This document shows positions 1-7,753 of a stretch of DNA of 64,000 nt, piece by piece. A program made the position numbers and the translations under genes. Position 1 is the first letter of the stretch; each line of letters opens with the position of its first letter. The DNA is taken from positions 124,001 to 188,000 of the forward strand of contig DATKVC010000017.1 of NCBI GenBank assembly GCA_035530275.1, given 5' to 3'. Below the pieces are notes generated by a model. That model searched no databases, was not told the DNA's origin, and was given only the letters and a program-made list of their open reading frames with translations. This stretch comes from CAIJMU01 sp035530275. GTDB lineage: Bacteria > Spirochaetota > Spirochaetia > Treponematales > Rectinemataceae.

Positions 1-9
1 CGTCTTTCT

Positions 10-45
10 CTGGCTTTCCGGCCGGAAGGAACTATAGTTGATCCG
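10..45 (+). promoter_or_regulatory. possible promoter and palindrome before the chemoreceptor gene
   Basis: A -10-like TATAGT lies at 33-38. A perfect 12-bp palindrome, TTCCGGCCGGAA, lies at 16-27, where the promoter spacer would be. No good -35 hexamer is visible, so the promoter call is weak. The palindrome position would suit an operator. Confidence 0.3.
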
Positions 46-109
46 AGGCGGGGACAGGATCGCCGGGCGTTGAACTCGGCCAAGCAAGTTCTGCCATGAG
101 GAGCGCGTC

Positions 110-2329
110 ATGAAACTGCGTCTCAAGATCGGCGGCAAGATCATTCTCTCGGCCCTGGTCGTATTCGCCTTGGGCATCGCGGCGATATTAGCGGTCACGA
201 TCAACCTCGCCTCCAGTACCTTCCTCACCGAGCTTCATACCGAAGGAGACGTGCGCGCCGCCATGTACGCCAATGAGGTACGCGCGCGCCTGGAACGCCT
301 TGCCGATACGCCGCGAACCCTGGCGGCAGCCTTCGAGGCGATGGTCTCGTCGGGCAGGCCGGATCGCAAGGCAGCCCTCGCGATGCTCCTCCAGAACCTC
401 GAAAACAATCCCGACCTCCTCGGGTCCTGGACGGTCTGGGAACCCGAAGCCTTCGACGGCCAGGACGCGAAGTGGGTCAACGCTCCCGGGCATGACGCCA
501 CGGGCCGCTTCGTTTCCGTCTACAGCCGCGGCACGGGAAAAATCCAGCTCGATCCCAACATCGATTACGAAAAGCCCGGCGTCGGCGATTACTATCTCGT
601 CCCCAAGCGCACGGGCGACGAGACGGTTTTCGAACCCTATTACTACTCGTATACCGGGAACAAGGCCGACGAGCTTTTCATCACGAGCATCGTCGTGCCG
701 GTCAAGATCGGCGGGGTCTTCAAAGGCGTGGTGGGCATCGATCTCGCGATTTCTTCCTTTGCCGACTACGCGAAGGCCATCAAGCCTATGGAAGGTTCCT
801 ACGGCATCCTCGTCTCGAACTTGGGAACGCGCCTTTTCCACCCCCTCAAGGATCTTGTCGGCAAGCCTATTGGCGACGACATCAAGGATACGGCAATGCG
901 CGACGGGCTGCGAGCCGCCATCGCCCAGGGCAAGCCCTATAGCCTCACAAAAATGAGTTCCGTTACGGCGGATATCACTTACCAAACCTACGCGCCGATC
1001 TCCATCGGCGACGCGAAGACTCCCTGGTCCCTTGGTGTCGTCCTGCCCGAGGCTCTCCTGGAACGCACGGTGTGGCGACTCTCCCTGGTTATCATTCTGG
1101 TCGCCATCGGGAGCGGAATTCTCGTCACCTTGGCCCTTTTCTTCGTCATCAGGTCCATCGCGAAACCGATCGAGCGAGTCGCCGAGGCGAATGAGCACAT
1201 GGCGAGGGGTGATTTTACCCTCGAGGGGATGGATACAGGCCTCCTTAAGAAGGTCGCGGCGAGGACGGACGAGATCGGGGCCGCGTCCAGGGCCATCGAA
1301 GGAATGATCTCCTCCGTCTCAGGCGTCGTGGCCTCGGTGCAGGCCGGGGCCAGCCAGGTGGTCACCGGCGCCAGCCAGGTGTCGGCGACCGCGGTCGCCC
1401 TTTCCCAAGGCACGACGAGGCAGGCGAGCGCAGCGGAGCAAGTCTCCGCCTCCATGGAGGAAATGGGCGCGAACATCAGGCAGAGCGCCGAAAGCGCCCT
1501 GGCCACCGAAAAGCTCTCCCTCAAGACCTCGGTCGACGCCGAACAGGGCGGCACCGCCGTGAACGAGGCCGTCGACGCAATGCGCGAAATAGCGCAAAAA
1601 ATAGGCATAATTGAAGAGATCGCGCGGCAGACCAACCTCCTCGCCCTCAATGCCGCCATCGAGGCGGCGAGGGCGGGGGAGGCAGGCAAGGGTTTCGCCG
1701 TGGTCGCCTCGGAGGTGCGCAAGCTCGCGGAGCGCTCGCAGGTCGCCGCGGGAGACATCACAAATCTCGCCGCTACCAGCACCGACAAAGCGGCCCGAGC
1801 CGGCAGTCTTATAGCGAGCATCGTTCCCGACATCAAGAAGACGGCCGGCCTCGTCCAGGAGATCGCGAGCGCGAGTCGCGAGCAAACCCAGGGCGTCGAC
1901 CAAATCAGCAAGGCCCTTCTCCAGCTCGACGAGGTCATACAACAGAACGCCTCCGCATCGGAGGAACTGGCCTCGATGTCCGAGGAACTCATGGGACAGG
2001 CCCGGTCGATGAGCGACACCGTGGCCTTCTTCAAATTGAAGACGGCTACCGGCGAGGTTTCGACCGAGGACGGCCCTCCCCGCGGTGGCGCAGCTCAGAG
2101 GGCGATTCCGCGGCCAATTACTCGAGCGGAGCGAATCCTGCCCTCAAAATCTGAAGCGAAACCTGAAGTGAAGAGGTCAGGCTCCATCGCGCGCCCAGCC
2201 TCCTCCCTGCCCCCTCCCGGGCTCTCTTCAGAGGCGAAGAGCGAGCCCGGCGTCAAGGCCCAGTCCTCGCCCAAACGCTCTATCGTTCCGAGGAGTCCAG
2301 TCAGCGACGATGACTTCGAGGAGTTCTAG
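110..2329 (+). CDS. methyl-accepting chemotaxis protein
   Basis: This is a 739-residue transmembrane chemoreceptor. Membrane segments lie near residues 11-34 and 324-347. Between them is a large periplasmic sensor of the Cache type. A HAMP linker and a cytoplasmic signalling domain follow, with the conserved hairpin tip near residues 500-540 (QTNLLALNAAIEAARAGE). It should relay ligand binding to CheA through CheW. A long Pro/Ser-rich tail ends in DFEEF, which fits the x-aromatic-x-x-aromatic pentapeptide that tethers CheR/CheB in other bacteria. GAGGAG about 6 bases upstream supports the ATG. The ligand cannot be predicted. Confidence 0.95.
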   Translation: MKLRLKIGGKIILSALVVFALGIAAILAVTINLASSTFLTELHTEGDVRAAMYANEVRARLERLADTPRTLAAAFEAMVSSGRPDRKAALAMLLQNLENNPDLLGSWTVWEPEAFDGQDAKWVNAPGHDATGRFVSVYSRGTGKIQLDPNIDYEKPGVGDYYLVPKRTGDETVFEPYYYSYTGNKADELFITSIVVPVKIGGVFKGVVGIDLAISSFADYAKAIKPMEGSYGILVSNLGTRLFHPLKDLVGKPIGDDIKDTAMRDGLRAAIAQGKPYSLTKMSSVTADITYQTYAPISIGDAKTPWSLGVVLPEALLERTVWRLSLVIILVAIGSGILVTLALFFVIRSIAKPIERVAEANEHMARGDFTLEGMDTGLLKKVAARTDEIGAASRAIEGMISSVSGVVASVQAGASQVVTGASQVSATAVALSQGTTRQASAAEQVSASMEEMGANIRQSAESALATEKLSLKTSVDAEQGGTAVNEAVDAMREIAQKIGIIEEIARQTNLLALNAAIEAARAGEAGKGFAVVASEVRKLAERSQVAAGDITNLAATSTDKAARAGSLIASIVPDIKKTAGLVQEIASASREQTQGVDQISKALLQLDEVIQQNASASEELASMSEELMGQARSMSDTVAFFKLKTATGEVSTEDGPPRGGAAQRAIPRPITRAERILPSKSEAKPEVKRSGSIARPASSLPPPGLSSEAKSEPGVKAQSSPKRSIVPRSPVSDDDFEEF

Positions 2330-2348
2330 AAGTTCTAGAAGTTCTAGG
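2322..2348 (+). repeat. 9-bp tandem repeat over the receptor stop codon
   Basis: The unit AGTTCTAGA occurs twice and then once as AGTTCTAGG. It is in frame with the receptor gene, so the stop TAG at 2327-2329 is followed by two further in-frame TAG codons, each preceded by Lys-Phe. The repeat looks like a local duplication of the last coding triplets. Confidence 0.8.
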
Positions 2349-2364
2349 AGGAGCTGCCCGCCGC

Positions 2365-2394
2365 TTGTTACGTCCGCGTCTCCTGCCCTATGCT
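2365..2394 (+). promoter_or_regulatory. candidate leaderless promoter of the MFS gene
   Basis: TTGTTA at 2365-2370, an 18-base spacer, then TATGCT at 2389-2394. Six bases separate the -10 from the ATG at 2401. This geometry recurs at several other genes in the window and would place the transcription start at or next to the start codon. Confidence 0.45.
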
Positions 2395-2400
2395 GCCGCG

Positions 2401-3687
2401 ATGAAGGAAGCGGTTCAGGGCATCGATGCCTTCGGGGCCAAGGCGGGCAAGGACAAATCCAGGCGGCGTGCCTGGGAAATCATCCTCATATTCGGAGTCG
2501 TGAGCCTCGTCGGCGACGTGATGTACGAGGGGGCGCGATCCGTCAACGCACCCTTCCTCGCCCTCCTCGGCGCCAACGCCGCGACCGTCGGTTTTGTCGC
2601 CGGCCTCGGCGAATTCCTCGGCTATGTCGTGCGCCTCGCCTCGGGCTGGTTCGCCGATCGCTCGAAGGCCTACTGGGCCTTCACCCTCGGCGGCTACGCC
2701 GTCCTGATCACGGTCCCCCTCCTCGCCCTCTCGGGGAGCTGGCAACTCGCCGCCCTTTTCATCGTGCTCGAGCGCTTCGGCAAGGCGGTGCGCGCCCCTT
2801 CGAAAGACACCATCCTCTCGGCCGCCACGCGAAAGGTGGGCACGGGGGTGGGCTTCGGCCTCCACCAAGCCATGGACCAGCTCGGCGCCCTCATCGGCCC
2901 CCTCGTCTTCACCCTCATCTTCGCCATCGAATCGGGCCATGAGAGCGAGCTCGCCGCCTATCGCCAGGGCTATACCTGGCTCTGGATACCCTTTGCCCTC
3001 CTCGCCCTTTCGCTCGTCGTGGCCTTTATCCGCGTGCCCGATCCCGCCAAGCTCGAAGTGGCGCCTCCGAAAAAATGGGAAAGCGAAAAGCTCTCGAAGA
3101 CCTTTTGGCTCTACTCGGTCTTTACCCTCGTGACGACCCTCGGCTTTATCGGCTGGCCGATACTCTCATTCCACTACGCCACGACCCACCTTCTCTCCGA
3201 CGGCGAAATCGCCCTCTACTATGCCGTCGCGATGGCGGCCGACGGCCTCATGTCCGTCCTCATCGGCTTTATCTACGATCGCGCGAAAAAGAAGAGCGGC
3301 CATGACGAAGGCGGCCTCGCCGTCCTTCTCGTGATTCCCCTCCTTTCCTTCACCATTCCCATCCTCGGTTTCGGCGGCGCGAAGTGGATGGCCCTCGTGG
3401 CCGCCGTCTTCTGGGGCCTTATCCTCGGCACCCACGAAACCATCATGAAGAGCGCGATAGCCGACATCACCCCCATGCACAAACGGGGAACGGGCTATGG
3501 CGTCTTCAATACCGTCTACGGCCTTGCCTTTTTCGTGTCGAGCACGGCGATGGGCTTTCTTTACGAGACGGGGTACCTCGGCCCGATCATCCTCGCCATC
3601 GTCGCGGAAATTCTTGCCCTGCCGCTCTTTTTCGTGATGAGGCGGGAGTCGGCACGGAGCGCCGCGGGACGGCCCTCGAATGCTTGA
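2401..3687 (+). CDS. MFS family transporter
   Basis: This is a 428-residue polytopic membrane protein of the major facilitator superfamily with about 12 hydrophobic segments. It has the family loop motif region GWFADRSK after TM2 and a related loop (IYDRAKKKSGHDEGG) in the second half. The substrate is unknown. Two starts are possible. ATG 2401 has a -10-like element just before it and no Shine-Dalgarno. TTG 2365 has AGGAGGAG 11 bases upstream and would add 12 residues. ATG was chosen because the first membrane helix starts well after it and the leaderless geometry matches other genes here. It is probably transcribed alone. Confidence 0.85.
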   Translation: MKEAVQGIDAFGAKAGKDKSRRRAWEIILIFGVVSLVGDVMYEGARSVNAPFLALLGANAATVGFVAGLGEFLGYVVRLASGWFADRSKAYWAFTLGGYAVLITVPLLALSGSWQLAALFIVLERFGKAVRAPSKDTILSAATRKVGTGVGFGLHQAMDQLGALIGPLVFTLIFAIESGHESELAAYRQGYTWLWIPFALLALSLVVAFIRVPDPAKLEVAPPKKWESEKLSKTFWLYSVFTLVTTLGFIGWPILSFHYATTHLLSDGEIALYYAVAMAADGLMSVLIGFIYDRAKKKSGHDEGGLAVLLVIPLLSFTIPILGFGGAKWMALVAAVFWGLILGTHETIMKSAIADITPMHKRGTGYGVFNTVYGLAFFVSSTAMGFLYETGYLGPIILAIVAEILALPLFFVMRRESARSAAGRPSNA

Positions 3688-3720
3688 GCCGGCGACGGCC
3701 AACGAACGACTCTCGCCCCC

Positions 3721-3750
3721 TTTACATTTCCCGGCCCTTTCTGGTAAAGT
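3721..3750 (+). promoter_or_regulatory. rpmB promoter
   Basis: TTTACA at 3721-3726, an 18-base spacer and TAAAGT at 3745-3750 preceded by TGG (extended -10 form). Transcription would start about 25 bases before rpmB. Confidence 0.55.
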
Positions 3751-3779
3751 GGGCCCAACAAATGCTAACGGAGAGTCAT

Positions 3780-3971
3780 ATGGCCCGTAAGTGTGAAATC
3801 TGCGGTAAAGGTACCGCATTCGGCAATAACGTTTCTCACGCGAAGAATCGAACGCGCAGGACCTGGTTCCCCAACCTCCTCGAAGTGAGGACCAAGGAAG
3901 CGGGGGCCGTGAAAACGGTCAAGATCTGCACCCGCTGCCTGAAGGCCGGGAAGGTCGTCAAGTACGTCTGA
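3780..3971 (+). CDS. rpmB: 50S ribosomal protein L28
   Basis: This 63-residue protein begins with MARKCEICGKG and carries a second pair, KICTRC, near the end. It is therefore the zinc-binding four-cysteine form of bacterial L28. The conserved N-terminal stretch with FGNNVSHAKNRT is intact. The length is normal for the family. GGAG lies about 7 bases before the ATG. The gene has its own promoter and an intrinsic terminator, so it is a single-gene unit. L28 joins the large subunit late in assembly. Confidence 0.97.
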   Translation: MARKCEICGKGTAFGNNVSHAKNRTRRTWFPNLLEVRTKEAGAVKTVKICTRCLKAGKVVKYV

Positions 3972-4006
3972 CGTCGCGTCAGAGCCGAGGTACCGACATT
4001 GTGGAG

Positions 4007-4030
4007 AGCCGCTCGAAAGAGCGGCTTTTG
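4007..4030 (+). terminator. rpmB intrinsic terminator
   Basis: AGCCGCTC (4007-4014), GAAA tetraloop and GAGCGGCT (4019-4026) form a perfect 8-bp stem. T residues follow at 4026-4029. Confidence 0.8.
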
Positions 4031-4039
4031 TATTTGGCG

Positions 4040-4059
4040 GGCTCGCCGAAAAGCGAGCC
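4040..4059 (+). other. second hairpin before the Fpg-like gene
   Basis: GGCTCGC (4040-4046) pairs with GCGAGCC (4053-4059) around a 6-base loop, ending about 6 bases before the GGAGGG ribosome site at 4065-4070. It may stabilise the 5' end of the downstream mRNA or affect its translation. Confidence 0.5.
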
Positions 4060-4075
4060 GATCATGGAGGGAAAC

Positions 4076-4975
4076 ATGCCCGAACTTCCCGATCTCGTCG
4101 TCCTCGTCAATCGGCTCGGTCCTTCCCTCGAAGGCAGGCTTATCGCCGGGGCCAGCGTTCATGAGCCGATCGTGCTCAGGATTCTCGTCGAAGGAGATTT
4201 CGCTTCTATTCTCTCGGGCCAGAGGATTCTCGGTCTCAGGCGGCACGGGCCCTTCCTCCATTTCGAGCTCGAGCGAAACGAGCTCGTCATGCATCTCATG
4301 CTCGCCGGCCGCCTCCGTCTCGCGCCGAGGGCTGAGAAAAAGATAGCCCACGAGGCCTTCGCCATCGACTTGGCGCCAATTGTGAACGATGATTCCGGTG
4401 GCGGGGGCGGCGACTGCCTTTCTTACGGCGACGAGAAGAACATGGGCAAGGTCTATCTCTGCCCGAAGGGCGATTTTTCGGCCATTCCCGGCTATAAGAG
4501 CCAGGGCGTCGACATTGTCTCCCCGGCCTTCACCTGGGAGCGCTTCTCGAAGCTCATCGAAAAGAAACGCAACCAGGCCCGGGCCTTCATCATGGACCAG
4601 ACGATGCTGTCCGCCATCGGCAACGCCTATGCCGACGAAATTCTGTTCGAGGCCGGCATCCATCCCAAGACTCCCTGCTGCTACCTCACCGCGAGCGACA
4701 GGCGCAGGCTGTACGAGGCGATCACCACGGTGATCGCCTGGGGCGCTGCCGAGGTGGAGAAGGCCGACCGCCCCGTCGAGGAAAAGGTGCGGGACCACAT
4801 GAGGGTGCGCAACAGGGGAGGGGAGGCCTGTCCCCGCTGCGGCACGACGATCCGCAAGGCGGGCGTCCTCGGCTTCGATTCCTTCTTCTGCCCGAAGTGC
4901 CAGCCCGATCGCACGGGGCGGGGCCTCGACTGGTCGAAGCTGCCCGGCCCCTCGACCCCAGGCGGCGGACAATGA
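4076..4975 (+). CDS. divergent Fpg/Nei-family DNA glycosylase
   Basis: This 299-residue member of the formamidopyrimidine-DNA glycosylase family would normally excise oxidised bases by a Pro1 nucleophile. Seen here are the N-terminal MPELPD (Pro1 and Glu2 of the mature protein), the helix-two-turn-helix (MDQTMLSAIGNAYADEI) and a C-terminal zinc finger with CPRC and CPKC. The conserved lysine after RR in Fpg (RRAK in E. coli) reads RRHG, and the intercalating DPRRFG segment is not recognisable. GGAGGG sits 5 bases before the ATG and fixes the start. The last four bases overlap fluC (ATGA), so the two are co-translated. Substrate range may differ from true MutM. Confidence 0.85.
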   Translation: MPELPDLVVLVNRLGPSLEGRLIAGASVHEPIVLRILVEGDFASILSGQRILGLRRHGPFLHFELERNELVMHLMLAGRLRLAPRAEKKIAHEAFAIDLAPIVNDDSGGGGGDCLSYGDEKNMGKVYLCPKGDFSAIPGYKSQGVDIVSPAFTWERFSKLIEKKRNQARAFIMDQTMLSAIGNAYADEILFEAGIHPKTPCCYLTASDRRRLYEAITTVIAWGAAEVEKADRPVEEKVRDHMRVRNRGGEACPRCGTTIRKAGVLGFDSFFCPKCQPDRTGRGLDWSKLPGPSTPGGGQ

Positions 4976-5370
4976 GCTCGGGCGCGGCCATCGCCGCCGA
5001 CATGCTTCTCGTCTTTCTGGGCGGGGGCCTCGGTTCGGTGTTTCGCTGGGCCGTGGCGCGTCTTTCGCTCATCGCGACCGGCACCGAATTCCCCTGGGCC
5101 ACCCTCGCGGTCAATCTCCTCGGCTGTCTCGCCGTGGGCTTCGTGGTGGGTGCCATCGACGCCGGCCTTCTTCCTCCCCGGATCCGTCCCCTTCTCGTCG
5201 CGGGCTTCATCGGGGGCATGACGACCTTTTCTACCTATGCGTACGGTATTTTCGAATTCGGCCGTAGGGGCCATTTCGCCTCGGCCCTCGCGCAGATCGG
5301 CCTCGAGAACGCGGCGGGCATAGGCCTCGTGATTGCGGGCGTCCGTCTCGCTGCCCTGCTCAGGCACTGA
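4972..5370 (+). CDS. crcB: fluoride ion channel FluC (CrcB)
   Basis: This 132-residue inner-membrane protein has four hydrophobic segments. Family motifs are seen: GGLGSVFRW near the start, NLLGCLAVG, and GFIGGMTTFSTYAYG, which carries the polar track and the Phe/Thr residues of fluoride channels. FluC dimers export fluoride passively. The ATG overlaps the stop of the preceding glycosylase gene, suggesting translational coupling. No fluoride riboswitch was recognised upstream, in keeping with the gene being second in an operon. Confidence 0.92.
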   Translation: MSSGAAIAADMLLVFLGGGLGSVFRWAVARLSLIATGTEFPWATLAVNLLGCLAVGFVVGAIDAGLLPPRIRPLLVAGFIGGMTTFSTYAYGIFEFGRRGHFASALAQIGLENAAGIGLVIAGVRLAALLRH

Positions 5371-5394
5371 GGCGGGGTCGGGCGGCGCCCCGCC
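5371..5394. terminator. hairpin between convergent genes
   Basis: GGCGGGG (5371-5377) pairs with CCCCGCC (5388-5394) directly after the fluC stop. There is no T tract. It could serve as a weak bidirectional terminator between fluC and the isomerase gene. Confidence 0.4.
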
Positions 5395-5415
5395 GAGGCA
5401 TCCGACTCTGTTCTC

Positions 5416-6396
5416 CTAGCGCTTTCCGAAAATCCTCGCGCGGAACCAGGCGGTCGATTTTACGGCGTCCCCCTCGGCGATGAGGCCCCTGATCTCCTCC
5501 ATCGCCTTTTCGTCGAGCATCGCCTCGAGGCTCTGGAGGAATTCGACGCTGTTCCTGAGCGCGCCCTGCCCGTCCTCGCGGTAGGGATACTGGTCCATCG
5601 AGTACCAGCCCTCGTAGCCGACCTCTCGGAGCCAGAAGAGGAGCTCGAGGAATTCGACGAAGTGCACCGAGCCGACGATCATGTCGTCGTCCCAGCCGCG
5701 GTAGTTGTCGTTGAAGTGCATGTGGAAGAGGCGGCGGCCGAAATCGGAGAGGATCACCGCGGCCTCGGCGACGTTCTCGCCGGCGACGAAGGAGTGGCCC
5801 GTGTCGATGGTGACGCCGACATTGGGCTGCCCCGTCTCGCGGGCGACGAGGAGGCTGTCCGCGGCCCTCGCCCAGGTCGAATGGGTCCGCGGTTCCTTCG
5901 GTTTGTACTCGAGGGAGAACTTGATGTCGGGATAGGCCTTGGCGGCCTTCGCCACTGCCTCGATCGTGCGGCGGCGGTCGACGAGGTAGTCGGATTGAAA
6001 AACGTAGTCGTAACCGTCCTGCCCCGGCCAGAGGTTGATGAGGGGGCATCTCAGCGAACGCGCCATCTCGGCCGCGGCGCAGGTCTCCTCGTAGGCCTGG
6101 GCCCTGATGGCAGGGTCCTTCGACGTGAAGGCTCCCTTGCCCCAGCGCTGTTGGGAAAAGTGATCGGGTATGATCGAGACGCAAACGAGTCCGTGCTTGG
6201 AGAGAAGCTCGCCCATCTCTTCCACGTTTTCTCGCGTGACGTCCCAGGTGCCGACGAGTTCCACCCCGCGCAGCCCCCGGATGTCCGCCGCTTGGCGTAG
6301 CATCTCCGCCTTCGAAGGTTGGGTCTTGTATCCCGAGGACAGGAAACGATCGCAGGTGTTGCCGAGATTACCCAGGATGATCGAGTACTTGTTCAC
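5416..6396 (-). CDS. sugar (phosphate) isomerase/epimerase, TIM-barrel type
   Basis: This 326-residue protein belongs to the xylose-isomerase-like TIM-barrel family (AP endonuclease 2 fold). Candidate metal ligands lie in SLEYKPKEPR, TIDTGHS, HMHFND and the late SMDQYPYR segment. Such enzymes interconvert ketoses and aldoses or epimerise them using a divalent metal. The exact sugar is not predictable. The start is GTG, sharing four bases with the lacI stop (GTGA), so its translation is probably coupled to the regulator. The divergent ABC transporter and kinase genes suggest it handles the same imported sugar. Confidence 0.85.
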   Translation of the reverse strand: MNKYSIILGNLGNTCDRFLSSGYKTQPSKAEMLRQAADIRGLRGVELVGTWDVTRENVEEMGELLSKHGLVCVSIIPDHFSQQRWGKGAFTSKDPAIRAQAYEETCAAAEMARSLRCPLINLWPGQDGYDYVFQSDYLVDRRRTIEAVAKAAKAYPDIKFSLEYKPKEPRTHSTWARAADSLLVARETGQPNVGVTIDTGHSFVAGENVAEAAVILSDFGRRLFHMHFNDNYRGWDDDMIVGSVHFVEFLELLFWLREVGYEGWYSMDQYPYREDGQGALRNSVEFLQSLEAMLDEKAMEEIRGLIAEGDAVKSTAWFRARIFGKR

Positions 6397-7439
6397 GATG
6401 CCCCTCCCTTTCCGCCCTGTTGGACGGTTTCGTCGATTCGCCTCACGCTCCTTCTTTCCACGAGTCTTCCGCCGATGAGGACCTTGACCGCCGGCATGTC
6501 GGCCTCGCCCCGTATGCGCGAGACGAGGAGTTGGACGGCCATTCGGCCTATCTGCGCCTTCGATACCTGGATCGTGGTCAAGGGCGGATCGACGATCGCC
6601 GAGAGCGGGAGATCGTCGAAGCCGACGACCGAAAGATCCTCGGGCACCTTGATGCCCGCGTCGGAAAAAGCCTTCAGACAGCCGCTTGCGATGATGTCGT
6701 TTGCGCAGAGCAAGGCCGAGGGCAGTTTGGGGCCGTGGGAAAGAATACCCCTCATGTCCTCGTAGGCCCCATGATAGGTCTGGTCGACCGGGTAGATGCA
6801 CGACCTGTCCAGCTCGAGATCCAGCTTGCGGAGTCCCGCGACGAAACCCTCTTCTCGAAGTCGGAAGTTTCGGGTTTCCACGGAGCCTTTGACGAGGCCG
6901 ATCCTGCGATGACCCATGGCGCGGAGATGGGAGAGGAGGAGGAAGATCGAGTCCTCGTTGTTCATGTCGACGAAATCGAAATTCAGGAAGTCGTGATAGG
7001 TGTCTATGAACACGAGGGGTTTTCGTACTATTTGAAAGGATTCGATGTCTTCGCGGCTCAGCTCCGTGCCGAGGACGATAAAGCCGTCGGCCGGATTGCC
7101 CTGGGCCGCCGTCAGCACCTGTTCAATGGGCGAGGGTTGGAACATGAGAATCTCGAGGGAATTGCCGGAGCCCTTCGCCCCCTGGCTGAGACCTTCGATG
7201 TAGTCGGCTATAAAGACGTCATGGTCGCGATTCACGGTATGGCCGTTCCGCGCGATGTGGAGGAGGCAGAGCGAGCCGCTCCGCGCGCCTCGAGGGGCCG
7301 TGTATCCCATCTCCTGAGCCGTCTTGAGGATCTGCCCGCGGAGCTCTTCTCCCGCCCCCGGCTTGTTGTTCAATACCAAGGAAACGGTGGTCGGAGAGAC
7401 GCCTACCTTTTCGGCGATGTCCTTGACGCGAATTCCCAT
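6393..7439 (-). CDS. LacI-family transcriptional regulator
   Basis: This 348-residue regulator has an N-terminal helix-turn-helix (VKDIAEKVGVSPTTVSLVLN) and hinge, then a periplasmic-binding-protein-like sugar sensor domain (from about residue 60). It presumably represses the divergent sugar transport operon and its own two-gene unit until the sugar binds. The ATG at 7439 is preceded by AGGAGG at 12 bases. A consensus promoter lies just upstream. The stop codon overlaps the start of the isomerase gene. Confidence 0.93.
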   Translation of the reverse strand: MGIRVKDIAEKVGVSPTTVSLVLNNKPGAGEELRGQILKTAQEMGYTAPRGARSGSLCLLHIARNGHTVNRDHDVFIADYIEGLSQGAKGSGNSLEILMFQPSPIEQVLTAAQGNPADGFIVLGTELSREDIESFQIVRKPLVFIDTYHDFLNFDFVDMNNEDSIFLLLSHLRAMGHRRIGLVKGSVETRNFRLREEGFVAGLRKLDLELDRSCIYPVDQTYHGAYEDMRGILSHGPKLPSALLCANDIIASGCLKAFSDAGIKVPEDLSVVGFDDLPLSAIVDPPLTTIQVSKAQIGRMAVQLLVSRIRGEADMPAVKVLIGGRLVERRSVRRIDETVQQGGKGGAS

Positions 7440-7472
7440 CTCGTGCGCCTGCCTCCTTCCACTCGAGAGAAA

Positions 7473-7501
7473 AGCCTAGGTTCTCGGCCATGTCCTGTCA
7501 A
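7473..7501 (-). promoter_or_regulatory. lacI promoter
   Basis: On the minus strand TTGACA (7501-7496), a 17-base spacer and TAGGCT (7478-7473), ending 33 bases before the lacI ATG. Confidence 0.65.
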
Positions 7502-7690
7502 GAAAAACTGAATATTTAGTAAATTCTCTGGTCTCCCTCGCCCTTCGTTTGCCCGGCGCATGGAATCTGCAATAAATAGGCGCTCTGTCTTCACCTTATC
7601 GCAATAATGCCGCAAATATCCAAAAAGACTCGCCGTTGCCGAGATGAGCTGTTTGGCATTTGGCATCACTTTTGCATCACTAAAACCGAC

Positions 7691-7723
7691 TTGACAGGCT
7701 TAAGCCCGGGGCTAGACTTAAGT
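7691..7723 (+). promoter_or_regulatory. promoter and operator-like palindromes of the sugar ABC operon
   Basis: TTGACA (7691-7696), a 16-base spacer and TAGACT (7713-7718). The spacer contains the palindrome GGCTTAAGCC (7697-7706). A second CTTAAG-centred palindrome, ACTTAAGT (7716-7723), overlaps the -10. Two related CTTAAG palindromes on one promoter are plausible operators. Confidence 0.6.
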
Positions 7724-7753
7724 GATCTTACTTTCACCTGCAGGAGGAAAAAG

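Larger units (their letters stand above)
7440..7753. promoter_or_regulatory. divergent control region of the sugar locus
   Basis: This 314-base gap holds back-to-back promoters for lacI (minus) and the binding-protein gene (plus). Between them is an AT-richer stretch with no gene. Upstream of the rightward promoter, GCATCAC occurs twice at 7663-7669 and 7674-7680, 11 bp apart, about one helical turn. This could be an activator or regulator site. No classical LacI-family operator palindrome was identified with confidence. Confidence 0.6.

Noticed and set aside
2365..2400. TTG start for the MFS protein
   Set aside because: AGGAGGAG lies 11 bases upstream, so it is possible. That purine run, however, directly abuts the tandem repeat at the receptor gene's end, and the ATG at 2401 fits the leaderless pattern; kept only as an alternative.
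4001..4075. Upstream GTG start for the Fpg-like protein
   Set aside because: It would lie inside the rpmB terminator and add residues before the Pro that must be N-terminal in this family.
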